Assembly: GCA_963573315.1 (NCBI GenBank)
Contig: OY752147.1
Span: 558,001 to 622,000, forward strand
Direction of reading: 5' to 3'
Origin: Entomortierella parvispora
Lineage: Eukaryota > Mortierellomycota > Mortierellomycetes > Mortierellales > Mortierellaceae
DNA: 64,000 bases
Under the pieces are notes generated by a model that saw nothing but the letters and a program-made list of their open reading frames with translations, was not told where the DNA came from and searched no databases. The stretch's first letter is position 1. Each line of letters begins with the position of its first letter. Shown piece after piece: positions 22,303 to 32,876 of the stretch. A program made the position numbers and the translations under genes.

Positions 22303-24731
22303 ATGACGCTCAGCACCATCAGCACTCACACCGTCAAAGATGGCGCCACCACAACTATTGTCACTCGCACAACTACCATCGTCTCCGAGCACAGTGAAGT
22401 CCTAGCCGAGTCCAAGGAGCCTGTCCGAGGAGTTGTCGAGAATGTTCGCCAAAGTCTCCGTGATTACTGGTTCCCATCTCACTCCAACAACGAAAACGAC
22501 GATGACGAGGCCGACGAGCCAGAGTCACACCAGAACCCCTCCCTCTTCCGTGACAACAGCGTTATGCGTCGCGCATACGACTACTGGAAGACCCTGACAC
22601 AGGATGCAGACGAGACTGCGAAAGAGCTGGTGATCAAAGCCAAGATGGTCCGCGATGCAGCTGCGGCAGAGGCCAAGTGGGCCTATCTCGGTTACAAGAA
22701 GGAGGCCCGAGAGGCTTTCGAGGTCGCGGATCTAGAGTATCGTGAAGCCCTCGCCACCGCAGAGCGTGTACATGAAGAAGCCCATGAGAAAGCCAAGAAG
22801 AAATGGTTCCAGGCTGTCGACAAGACTGAGCAGGAAGTAGGAGAGGTCAAGGATCAAGTCAGTGAGGTCACGCATAAGAAGTGGGATCGTTTCAAGTCCG
22901 CGGTTAACTCCTTGGCCTTCAACCCCCCCAAGTACGGATGCAGTCCCAGTTCGCAGTATTGGTTCTCACGCCAGAACCCCGCCGCAGATTCAGGGTGGGA
23001 TTGCCGAGAGATTTGGGACCACCCAAGTCGCAACAAGTATGACCATCATTCCATGAAGATCTTGCCCAAGAAGCAGCTGCCGATCGAGAAGGTCCACGAC
23101 ACACTGGGAGACCTCTTCCATCAAGCCAGCAGGAAGGCGCGGCTTGCGCCATCGGCCTCTTCTTTTGAGACAAGTTTGAAGCCCGTGCGGGACTATTACA
23201 CCAGTGTTTTAGATCGAGTGGCTCGCAAAGAAGAGGGCGCCCTGGAGGAACTGGATCAAATGGCGGACAAGGTCAAGGCCAAACTGAACGAGGCAAAGTT
23301 CTACGAGGAACAGACGGACTCGTGGCTATCAGCACAATGGAGCGCTGTTGTGCATAATGCCGGCGATGCAAAAAACCAGTATGAGCGAGTATTCAAGAAA
23401 ACCGTCAAGAATATCCAAACTGCCCGTGCCGAGGCCTACAACTCGCTGTTGAACAACCTCCAGCACAGTGTGAATTTGGCCCGAAACAATGTGAAAGAGG
23501 TGGCTCGCACTGCCAAAACCCAGGCCGACATGTCGCGTGTACACCAAGTCATCAAAGAGGCCACAGACTCCTTTACGACAGCTATTCGCGATGCTGATGC
23601 CAAGATCAAGGCCGCTCCTAGAAACATTTACGATTCCGCTATCGAAACCTACAACAAAGACACGGCGCATCTCCGTGCCAAGCTGGAACTTGCAGCTTCG
23701 GTCGCATCCAAGTCGGCCACATCTATTTCGGACAAAGCATCCAAATCTGGCTCTTCTGCGGCGCACCATGCCTCCAAGACGGGCGCATCTGTTGTTCATC
23801 ACGCATCAAAGTCGGGAGCATCTGTCATTCATGAGGCATCCAAGTCTGCGTCCTCTATCTCAGTTCATGCCTCAAAGTCGGTAACTTCCATCATTCACCA
23901 GGTCACTGAGGATGCAAAGAGCTTTGTTGACAACGCTGAGGATACCGCGTCAAGCAAGTATCGGGCTGCCACGGACAATGTTCGCCACGGATACGAAAAG
24001 GCCTCTGCAACGGCAAGCTCAATTTGGAGCCCGGCCACACCACTCGCCCACAGAGTCAGCGACACTTACCACAAGACGATTAGCAATGTTAAAGACCAGT
24101 GGTTCGACCAACAAGATGCCGGCACCTTGAATATCAGCTCAGTGTATGTGGCAGCCTTGGGCATGTACTTTTTATTCTTGGTTCGCCGCATTTGGGTTGC
24201 GCGCAATGTAAGCAGAATGACAGATCCTGGCCAAAAGCTGTTCACCGTCGTCAAGAATGATCGCATCGGTAACAATGAAAGGAGTGGTTCTCGTAAGTGT
24301 CCTTTGCATCGTGGTCTTGCACGTCATATAACTCATTTCATGGTTTTAACGCGGAGACTTTTTTTCTGCGGACTATAGGCGATAGTGGAGTGGAAAAATT
24401 CAAGCGCAGGCCTGCAGCTGAAGCATCATTGGAGAATGAGCGCGATTCTTTTGGTACCGTTGTGGCACAGTTCACATCGGTAGTGCCCGTCACTTTGATC
24501 CTTCTGTTGTTATTGGAGCTTGGAGGATTCTCTCGGGTGGCCCTTCATTCACTGTTTGTCGGTCTCTTGACGTCGCAACTCCTCCAAGGCGGTCTCTTGA
24601 ACAGAGCTCTGCGGCAGATGGGTATTATTGACGGAGTGCATGTGTCCGGTCGTGACATTGGAACATACATGTCCTGGTCCGTGCTCTTGCTGGCGGCCTT
24701 GGCCAATACCGTGAAGGTCCTTGACGCCTAA
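22303..24731 (+). CDS. Helical-repeat protein with C-terminal MAPEG-like membrane domain
   Basis: Two exons (22303-24292, 24379-24731) give about 780 residues. The first ~600 residues are charged and helix-prone (many Ala, Lys, Glu; few Gly or Pro), with an acidic patch near 65-75. A stretch of about 11-residue repeats lies at about 465-530 (HASKSGASVVH, EASKSASSISV and similar), recalling amphipathic LEA or apolipoprotein helices. Four hydrophobic segments follow near residues 613, 697, 720 and 762. The sequence VVPVTLILLLLLELGGFSR, then a third helix and MSWSVLLLAALANTVKVL, resembles the MAPEG fold (glutathione/eicosanoid membrane enzymes). The Arg/Asn/Glu positions I expect of catalytic MAPEG proteins are not evident before helix 2, so activity is doubtful. 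The MAPEG assignment is by eye. The join (codon CGC) keeps frame. Confidence 0.7.
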
Positions 24732-24927
24732 AATAAAGCGCTGTACAACTCCAGGCCTTGGAATTGCCCCTCTGAAATGCCCCGCCTTGCTCTTCATATC
24801 ATTTGTACATTTTGCAGTGCTCTGTATTAAAAAAAAACCATCGAAGTGTATTTTTGAGAGATTGCGTGTTTTATCTATCAGGTGAGCATCTTTCAAGTGA
24901 AATAAGATCAATCGTGGAAAACGACAA

Positions 24928-26342
24928 TTAGGCCGCGGTCTTTTCTGGCTCTCCACCAGTGAAGAGAAAGACGAGGACAATGGGCAAGATATAAACCCTG
25001 CAAGAGTGATTAAAGGAAGCAAGTTATTGTTAGTTTTTGCTGTTCTCGTCTTTTTTTTTAAACAAGCCGAAAATTGTGTAACGTTGTCTTACCAGTATTT
25101 CTGGAAGAAAGTCTTCTCAGCCTCTGGCTTTCCAGTCTCGTCCATCTTGATGGCCTGAGCTTTGTTGTAGCGAGACTTGGGTCCCTGAGAAGCTGTGACA
25201 AACTCGACCGTGGTGTCCTTGAAGCGATCCAAGCTCTCGATGGCGACCTCCTTTTGGCTTTCTTGATCGCATTGGCGAGGGGCACCTAAAGGAGTAGTGT
25301 AATCGAAAGCAAACACCTCTCTGTTTTGATCCAAGTGCAAACGGATCTCCTCCTTGAAGTTGGCGGCAACAAGCAAGCACTGATTTTGATATGGTCGTAA
25401 GGAGTCGCAATAATGATGAGATTAGTGTTCACTCGAGGGAAAAAGCCCGATTAGATCCATGGCACAGTGCTCAACTTACAGACTTGATAGAGGAAATGGC
25501 CTCCCATCCTCGGCTTTCATCTCTCAACTTGATCTGATAGAATGCCACCGATCCAGGGGTCTTTACATCAAGAACCTCCTCTGCGGCTTCCTCCTGACGC
25601 ATCTTCCACTCCTCCATACGCTGCTCAAACTCTTCCTCGGTCTCATTGTATTCGCTTCCTTCCACGTCCTGCTCGCCAAAGACAGGCTCGGCATCCTCGT
25701 CTGGATCTCTCTCCTGGACGGGGGCACGAACGTTCAAAATAAAATCCTCCTTCAGGGTCTTGGCCATGGCGGCGTTCACATTTGTAAGGCTCTCATAGAC
25801 GATGGGTACTGGCTTAAAGAGGGGCTGCTGTTGCTTGGTATCCTGTTTCTTTCTTGATGAAGTCGAGGTAGGGATTGGGGGCGCTTGGTTCTTTTGAAGG
25901 TGAAGGCTATACCAATCTTCTGCATCCAAACGGATCTCGCCTCTCTTTTCAAAACTCTCGTGATCGCTCAACTTGTGCCATACGCCAAGGGTGACTTCCT
26001 AGATGACAGGAAATAAGAAAAGAGCGGATATTTGTAAGGAAACGTGAGGACGGGAATCGAAGAACCTTTACGTGATGAGCGCGTGCATGAGCTGCCACTG
26101 TATGTGGAAATGAGGCGAATTTATCCGCGTCCGTTCGGTTCAGGCTGTCTAAGCACTCTGCATTCTTGTTCGCGTCCTGCAGATGACAAGCTCCGAACGA
26201 GTAAGATGATGACAGGGCCAACCTCCTGTGGTTCCTTTGTCGATGGCAGCCATTTGAAGGACATGGTCTCTTTCTTTACCTCTGCAAGGACCTGTACAGA
26301 TGCAGCAAGGGCCAGTGCAAGGATGTAGGTGTTGACTCTCAT
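24928..26342 (-). CDS. EMC10: ER membrane protein complex subunit 10 (EMC10)
   Basis: Four minus-strand exons (26342-26223, 25998-25480, 25379-25093, 24997-24928), about 331 residues. There is a signal peptide (MRVNTYILALALAASVQVLA). ESFEKRGEIRLDAEDWYSL matches the beta-strand core of EMC10. An acidic insert lies at about 115-160. The end, EAEKTFFQKYWVYILPIVLV, has the conserved FFxKYW followed by a C-terminal transmembrane segment, as in EMC10. The complex inserts membrane proteins at the ER. The first junction is uncertain: I join after CAG-GAG with weak donor GTTGGC at 26222. The better donor GTAAAG just after the signal peptide (about 26279) is also phase 0 and would remove 20 residues. 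The gene lies tail-to-tail with the MAPEG-like gene. Confidence 0.85.
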
Positions 26343-26718
26343 GATGGTTGCTCCTGATGGTTGGGTTGAGATGAGAAAGTGATGAAACGTGTGCGATGAA
26401 AGTTGCATGCGGGTTCCTTCCGGAAGACAGGTTAGTCGCAAATGCTGTACGCCACCAACTTCAAAATTGGCATGTTCAATTGGCTCTTGTGCCCATTGCC
26501 GCTTCCATCATTACCAAGTCCTGACCCATTGCCGCTTCCTACCTCTCTTCTCTTCTTTCGTCTTTATCTCGGATTTGTTGTCTTCGCAGGTTTGTACCAA
26601 CGAATATGTTGCCTTTTTCTCAAGGCCTACATGTATATCCCATGCTAAGGCATTTGGCTTTGACTCGCATCTCTAATCAACATACTCAACATCACACTAT
26701 CGATATTCAGAGTTGCTC
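26343..26718. other. Promoter of EMC10 and boundary of the accessory region
   Basis: No supported gene. A 68-residue hydrophobic open frame at 26442-26648 lacks any other support. The decayed nuclease-like gene begins at 26719. Confidence 0.4.
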
Positions 26719-28310
26719 ATGGGGTGCCTAGCGTTTTGGCACTTTATCGCGTCAAAAAAGCGGTACAAGCCAGTTTTTAGAAAGCCTCGAAATCAACGCG
26801 AGGCTCTTGGTGGACAGCTTTTTTTACCTCGATTCGATACGCGTATGCCAACATGCAGCAGCCATGAGGTTGCCCAAGCTGTCGTCCTGAAGACCCTCGA
26901 AAAATGCATCATCGACAAGACTGCCGCAGTTCTCTATTTTGATGGCTCTCAGTGCGTGGAAAAGCTTACAACTCAACAACAGCGATCTAAAGCTCGGGTC
27001 AAGGCCAGTGACTGCGCCAACAACCATGTTGCGACTTTCGTAGGTCACGTAGCTAAAGGGCACATCTCAGAAAGCGGCATTTTGCAAACGTCAAAAATCA
27101 ACTGACAAATGCATTTCGTTGGGATATCGAGGCACGAGACGGATTGGTTCGCTTTCTCAGAAACCGCGGTTGGGAGGTCGTGCAGCGCCACGGAGGCGGA
27201 CGTAAAAATCGCCACAGACACTGTGGAAGGAGACATAGTCATAAGCGGAGACTCTGACTTGTTCATTTACAAGCAGGTTGCAGTGGTTTGGCGGCCCTTT
27301 CGAGGCGGCGGGTTTTTGGAGCATCAAAAGCCAGCCGTGATGTCTGCCCTGGGACTCGAAACTTCAGAACAGCTTACGGCACTGGGCATTGTATCGACAA
27401 ATGGTTACAACCGCAGTGTGTTCGGCCTCGGATGCGGGACAAATTATAAGATTATAAAGGCAATCTCGGCCAAAGGATCTGACGACGCAGGTACGATGTT
27501 TGCATGAGGCCTTTTTATTCCGTGTTTCTGCTCAGCCTTTTTTACCTCTTTTCTTAGCTCTAGGCGTCCTGACTCTTGTGGAGGAATACCTATCCGATGA
27601 ACGTGTCATCCTCAAGAATAAGTCCGGCCTTACTTTCGGCACAAGCATCAGCGTGTTTATCACTCTCAAGCAAACACCCGTAGCAACTGATCAATATGAC
27701 AACCCAAACGCTGCTAACCTCGAGACGAGATTGAAGGATATCAAGAAAAGATTCGAAGAGGCCTGTGACCAGTTCAAAGAGCAGAAGCAGGCACAGCTTG
27801 CCTCTAAAGCGGAAGATAGGAGGCACCCATATCCACATCATTAGAATTCATCTGCGTGCGACGATTGTATTGTGGTGATTAACATCATTCACCTTTTCTA
27901 TTTTTAGAGCCGCGTCCCTCAATCCTCCACGCAGACATCGACCTTCTTAAAAGCACAACCGATGCTGCACAATTGATCACCCGCCACCCAGAGAGGACAA
28001 GGACTCGCTTCCTCCTCGCCCTCGCTATTCGGCGAAAACTATGAGAAAGACGGTGGAACATGATCCTCCCAAATCAATGAAGTGTTATGAATGGAAGAAA
28101 TGGACGACGAAACCCAAGAGTAACCTTGAGAGCGTCAAAAAAGCCGACCTCGGAAACACCCTCTACGGATATCGGAAACAAGATGGAGGTGGCATCAGTC
28201 ACGAAGATCAAGAAGAAACCAAAGAAAAAGAGCGAAAAATCGAAAAAAGCCGACGACGAGCCCAAGGAGCCTTTGACTATATGTCAAATGAACAAACGTC
28301 GAACGTGTAG
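26719..28310 (+). pseudogene. Frameshifted XPG/FEN-like (PIN-domain) nuclease family gene
   Basis: The reading starts MGCLAFWHFIASKKRYKPV, resembling the MGxxGLWxFI start of XPG/FEN-type nucleases, and continues through KTAAVLYFDGSQCVEKL. The conserved order then runs through three frames: RHFANVKNQLTNAFRWDIEA and GWEVVQ in a second frame, and ATEADVKIATDTVEGDIVIS then GDSDLFIYKQ (XPG-I acidic core) in a third. So at least two 1-base frame changes are needed, near 27050-27070 and 27177-27185. An intron (GT at about 27491 to AG near 27560) leads to VEEYLSDERVILKNKSG, and Lys-rich tails continue in fragments to about 28310 with internal stops. I believe this is an expanded, poorly described Mortierella family, but that is from memory of similar proteins. 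Indels from sequencing cannot be excluded. Confidence 0.65.
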
Positions 28311-28837
28311 AAATACCCTTTCATATAAGCGGCCCGCTTTCTCTGCTCCAGCAGATATACTTTCGGGCCCTGCCGAGACGGGAAAGTGGCTGCGACAGCG
28401 GTGATCGTCAGAAGGGCTCTGCATGGTATGTGCTCTCTAGGGCGCCATGGGATACCTCTGTGCGAATCGATGCGTGCTAGATTGGGCAGAAACACCCTTT
28501 CATATAAGCGGCCCGCTTTCTCTGCTCCAGCAGATATACTTTCGGGCTCTGCCGAGACGGGAAAGTGGCTGCGACAGCGGTGATCGTCAGAAGGGCTCTG
28601 CATGGCATGTGCTCTCTAGGGCGCCATGGGATACCTCTGTGCGAATCGATGCGTGCTAGATGGGCAGAAACACCCTTTCATATAAGCGGCCCGCTTTCTC
28701 TGCTCTAGCAGATATACTTCGGGCTCTGCCGAGACGGGAAAGTGGCTGCGATAGCGGTGGTCATCAGAAGGGCTCTGCATGGCTTGTACTCTTTAGGACG
28801 CCATGTGATACCTCTGTGCGATTCTGTCAATGCTAAT
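28309..28837. repeat. Tandem repeat, three copies of about 179 bp
   Basis: Copies start at 28309, 28488 and 28666 (period 179 then 178). Each begins AGAAA(C/T)ACCCTTTCATATAAG and runs to CTGTGCGAATCG and GCTAG. Copies 1 and 2 are nearly identical; copy 3 has more substitutions and its end diverges after about 28830. The array begins exactly where the decayed nuclease-like frame ends. Open frames seen within it on both strands repeat with the unit and have no other support. Confidence 0.95.
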
Positions 28838-29976
28838 TGAAAGGTTGGAGTATGAAGACATTGCTTCCATGTTTTGCTAACTTGTAATAGTTCATTATTA
28901 CTTTTCTTTTGTCGAGATGGCAATTCACGTCCCAGCTACACACCTTCAATGGGCCCTGCATAAAAAGATTGGCAAGGAACATGTCTCCATTGGAAACTTT
29001 GTCCGAGGGTCTATACTGCGTTGATCAATGCTCCTCAACTGCGCCAAGAACGACGGGAAAAACTTCAGATCGCATTCCAGGATTTCTTGGATCATTATGC
29101 CGAACAATTCTGGGTTCACCTTGAATCCCAAGTGTGCTCAGAAGTTACCGCCAAGCAAGCAGGGACAATATCCCAGAAGATTGGGGTAAAGCAGCCAGAG
29201 TTTTCTTTCGCAAAGTATTTTGCAAAATACTTTGCAAATGTTGACAGTAAGCACAAATTATTCATATTCACAAGCCGGTGGATAAAGCCGTTGGATATAT
29301 GACAGAGAGGCATAGTCAAAGCCTGTCTCAGTAATATTAATATAACCCTCGCAAACCATCAGATAGCGTCGCGTCTGATATCATCGTCAAGACCGATCAG
29401 GCAAACGGACAATGTATGTCTTTATTTGTAAACGTGAGCTTGAGATACGGTGTTCGCATTAAGACTTCTCTTTTGTAGACCTGGACAACAACAGAAAAAG
29501 GTAATTCGTGTTTGTCAATGTCAGATAACACTACTTTCCCGTGCGTTACATGCTGCCAGCAGTTGATCAGTATTTGTTCATTTTGTTGGTACGCATTTGG
29601 CCAACCTATTGTGTCCCGTTACCGCTGGACAACCTCGACTGCTAGCCCCCACCTCCTCAATTGCCCGATCATGACATCGAACATTGGTTATAATTCACCA
29701 GAATAGGAAATCATTGCTAGATTCGCCGTGATCAGGACGTTTTCATCTTTTGTATGAATATTGGTCTGACAGGGGTGGAGATGAAATAGTCGATTTGCAG
29801 AATTTGCAGTGTGACATCTCTCGAGCTGTTCCTGTATGGAACAAACGGCCATAAGGTCTCTTGCCTCAAATAAATACCTGCTTCTCTGTTGCACTCTCCC
29901 CTCCTCAATTCATACAACGCTCAGATCACTCCACTCTCAGCTCCACAGCCTCTACTCGAACCAATATAGATCCGTA
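28838..29976. other. Accessory intergenic sequence with possible protein relics
   Basis: An open frame at 29021-29302 encodes a piece such as LQIAFQDFLDHYAEQFWVHL that reads like protein but has no start context or partner exon; it may be a relic related to the upstream nuclease-like gene. A perfect palindrome lies inside it at 29210-29235. The rest shows no gene. Confidence 0.4.
29210..29235. repeat. Perfect 26-bp palindrome
   Basis: GCAAAGTATTTTG is followed directly by its exact reverse complement CAAAATACTTTGC with no spacer. Flanking bases (C at 29209, A at 29236) do not pair. Confidence 0.95.
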
Positions 29977-31863
29977 ATGGACTCACCTCGGACCTCCTCC
30001 AGTCCCACCATCCCTTCTTTATCCATCCCCATTGCTAAGGAGGAACAGACATCGAAGAGTCCTCCTGTCGTAAACGAGGTAGTGTCGCCAACGACTTCAC
30101 GCCTGCATTTTTATACCATAAGCCTCCCCCAAAGCAGTTCATCCTCATTGATCGCGTAAGCTGTAGCTCGTGAAAATGGTGAAAAATACCAAAAAAAAAA
30201 AAAAACACGCAGGCGGCTGAGGTCACATTTCATAACGTATCGTACATAGGCTGGGACTTGTGTCTTCCTTGCTAGTCTCGACTTGATGATTACTGTCGCG
30301 AGCTCGCGGTATGTCTTTGTACTTTGTTTTGGACCTTGCTCTACACAGCGTCAGGAACTGACACGTGTATATAATGTCAAAGTGCACAGTTAACTAGTAC
30401 AGCCTTCCAGCCTCTGTATGGCAAGGTCTCTGACATCTTTAGGAGAAAAACAGTTATGCTTTTTGCCAATGTCATGTTCTTGGCTGGGTCGGCGATCGCG
30501 GGTTGCGCCACCTCCATGGACATGTTTATTGTCGGACGAGGAGTTGCAGGTATCGGCGCTGGAGGGCTCATGGGCATGGTGGTAAGTGGACCTATTTAAT
30601 TTACAGTGAACAGAATAAGATATACGATCACAAGAGTCAGGCACATGGAATTCTCACCAAAATGACTCCTGCGACGCGTTTAGTTTGTCGTTCTCTCCGA
30701 CATGTTGGACATGCGCGAGCGCGGCAACTACATTGCCTTAATCGGAGCGATCTACTCGTTCTCTTCTGTATTGGGTCCATTGTTGGGTGGGATCTTCACT
30801 GATCATGTCATCTGGCGCTGGTCCTTCTGGATTAATCTGCCCTTTGAAAGGATCGTGCTCGTCTTCATCTACTTCAACCAGGACTTGCCTACCCCTAAAG
30901 GTTCTTTCAGGGATAAGGTTAAACGAGTCGATTTCCTGGGATCTACCCTTTTGCTTGCAGCCGTGGCCCTGATCCTTCTTCCTCTGCGCTGGAGTGGCAA
31001 CAGATATGCCTGGAACTCTGGGATCGTCATTGGACTCCTTTGCGCGGGTGTCGTTATAACGGTGATCCTTGTCTTTGCAGAGAAGATCCCCAAGGAACCC
31101 ATTGTGCCCGTTCGTATATTCAAGATCCGCAACTCTGGTCAACTTATGGCTCGCTTTTCTTCACTGGCATGACCTTCTTTGGCATTCTGTTCTTCATCCC
31201 GATCTACCTCCATGTGGTCAAAACGAATCTGCTACCGTTGGTGGATTTGAGACCGTTCCCTTTGTGGTTGGCATTAGTCTTTCTGCGATCTTGTCCGGTA
31301 TCTGGGTTCTCAAGCGAGGTGAATACTCAAAGGTCCCTTTGATCGGAAATATTTTTTTCACCCTGGGTTCTGGATTGTCCATTCTCTTTGCGAAGGATAC
31401 ACATCGAATCGTCACGATTGTGATTCTCTTTATTTGTGGTCTCGGCATGGGTTTTACAATGCAAGCCTCGACCCTGGCAGTGCAAGCGGCTGTGGACCTA
31501 CAATACATGGCAACTGTGACCACCTCGGTTCAATTTGTGCGCTCTCTTGGACAAGTCTTTGGAGTCGCGGTCATGGGATCTGTGTTTAACAACAAACTGA
31601 GGGAGACGCTCCAGGCCAACTTTCCTTTGGACGCTGCGATCCTGCAGGTGACTGAGGACTATGCCGTTATCTATGCGTATTCGCCACTCGAGATCAAGAC
31701 GATCATTGACAGCTTTGCCCACGCGTTGCACTACGTATTTTGTTGCTCAGTGGGGTTCTGCACCGTGGCTCTGATCATGAGTTCATTCATCGAGTTCAAG
31801 GAACTGAAGACCAACGTGAACCGGGGAGGTGCTAAGCCAGAGCAGGGTGTCGACATGGCCTGA
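29977..31863 (+). pseudogene. Broken major facilitator (DHA2-type drug/H+ antiporter) gene
   Basis: The parts follow fungal 14-TM drug transporters in order: KPPPKQFILI before TM1, VFLASLDLMITVASS (TM1), TAFQPLYGKVSDIFRRKTVM (loop 2-3), GRGVAGIGAGGLMGMV, RERGNYIALIGAIYSFSSVL and GPLLGGIFTDHVIWRWSFWI (motif C), later FFTGMTFFGILFFIPIYL and NESATVGGFETVPFVVGISL, ending near 31861. The frame is lost at three places: about 30075-30105 (the ATG-29977 frame is off from the KPPPKQF frame), about 31138-31150 (after RIFKIRNSGQL), and about 31220-31226 (before NESATVG). The segment between TM1 and QPLYGK is also shorter than in relatives. A functional full-length transporter cannot be read from this sequence. 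Substrate unknown. Confidence 0.8.
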
Positions 31864-32068
31864 TATGACACATGATTCTCATCATTAAAATGAACGTTCG
31901 GATCCAAAATTCAGTTGTCGTTGTTTTTTGTAGTGGCTATGGTGGCTATGTAAAATTAAAATGCCCAAACGGTAATTGGATCAAAGGAGATGTCTGTCAA
32001 TTCCAAAAGGGAAGGGAGAAGGGGCGAAAGAGGGAAGGGAGGGAAAGTCGGCGGGACGTCTCCAGTGT

Positions 32069-32876
32069 TCAATGCTTTCCAAGCTTCTTGACAAATTCCT
32101 TGGCACCCTTCTTGATCTCATTCACGACCGAGTCGGCCTCCTTCTTTGCAGACTTTGTCCAGCTGCCAGCCTCCTTCTCTGCAGACTTTTTCCAGGTTTC
32201 GGTCGTGTTCTTCACATCTTTAAGAACACTCTCTCCCTTTTGGTGGATCTTCTTCTCGACTGATCCGACTTCCTGCTCAAAGTCGTGACGGAACTCATTG
32301 ACGGCCTTGTTGAAACTGCCAAAGCCACCCACGGTCTTGCCCTCGTTTTTGAGAGAGTGAAGCTTTTCAACAGACTCTCTCTGGAGTTCCTTAACATCCC
32401 TGGGGAGCTGTTCGCGGTCAGCTTTGATATCAGCCTCACTCTCAGAAGCGTTGTCCTCGTCCCAACCGGGGGCATTCTTCATGACATCTTTTTTGTAATC
32501 TAAAAAAAAGTTGATCGGTGAGGTTCAAAAAAGGTGATTAGATTATTGTGTCATGCCGTATCAAGACAAGGTGACCTTCCCTTTCCTTCCTTCCTTCCTA
32601 GATCATACTTTGTGGCGAGCTGGTTCAGCCGTGCCGACAAAAAGGGATACGAGGTAGCCGTAGAGAAAGAAATATAGGAAATGCTTGTTGTTAGCTGTCG
32701 CTCGGAGTCAACAAGGGCCGCTTTTTGCTTAGATCTCGATCGCGCGGTGTCTCATATGCATACTTTGAGAAGAAGCGGTTCTGGTGCGACAAGAGGGAGA
32801 CTGCGGGGACAGCTGAGGATGGTCTGACCGCCGACAAAGCAAAGGTACGAGAGAAGGCAGAGCGTAAGAGGGACAT
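32069..32876 (-). CDS. Small hydrophilic, probably mitochondrial, LEA-like protein
   Basis: The last exon (about 32510-32069) encodes VMKNAPGWDEDNASESEADI, then about 110 residues of Lys/Glu/Ser-rich amphipathic sequence with repeated WxKSAxKEA-type units, ending KLGKH. The PGWxExxASESEAxxKA motif recurs in small fungal mitochondrial proteins with LEA-like character (from memory, no formal family name). The first exon starts at ATG 32876 with MSLLRSAFSRTFALSAVRPS and RFFSK, a good mitochondrial presequence. The join is unresolved. E2 begins phase 1 after the AG at 32510, but no strong donor in exon 1 has that phase. A middle exon (about 32673-32572) ending at the GT of GGTCACC is possible. 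Role may be protection of matrix or membrane under stress. Confidence 0.55.

Noticed and set aside
26442-26648. 68-residue hydrophobic frame
   Set aside because: No start context, family or conserved feature; lies in the EMC10 promoter.
28277-28659. Open frames of 65-108 residues inside the 179-bp array
   Set aside because: They repeat with the unit and change frame with the 178/179 period, so they are not a gene.
28309-28837. CRISPR-like array
   Set aside because: Three contiguous 179-bp copies without spacers in a eukaryotic context; a plain tandem repeat.
29977-31863. Intact transporter with unusual introns
   Set aside because: The frame breaks at about 31140 and 31223 lie inside membrane segments, with no GT-AG pair able to bridge them.
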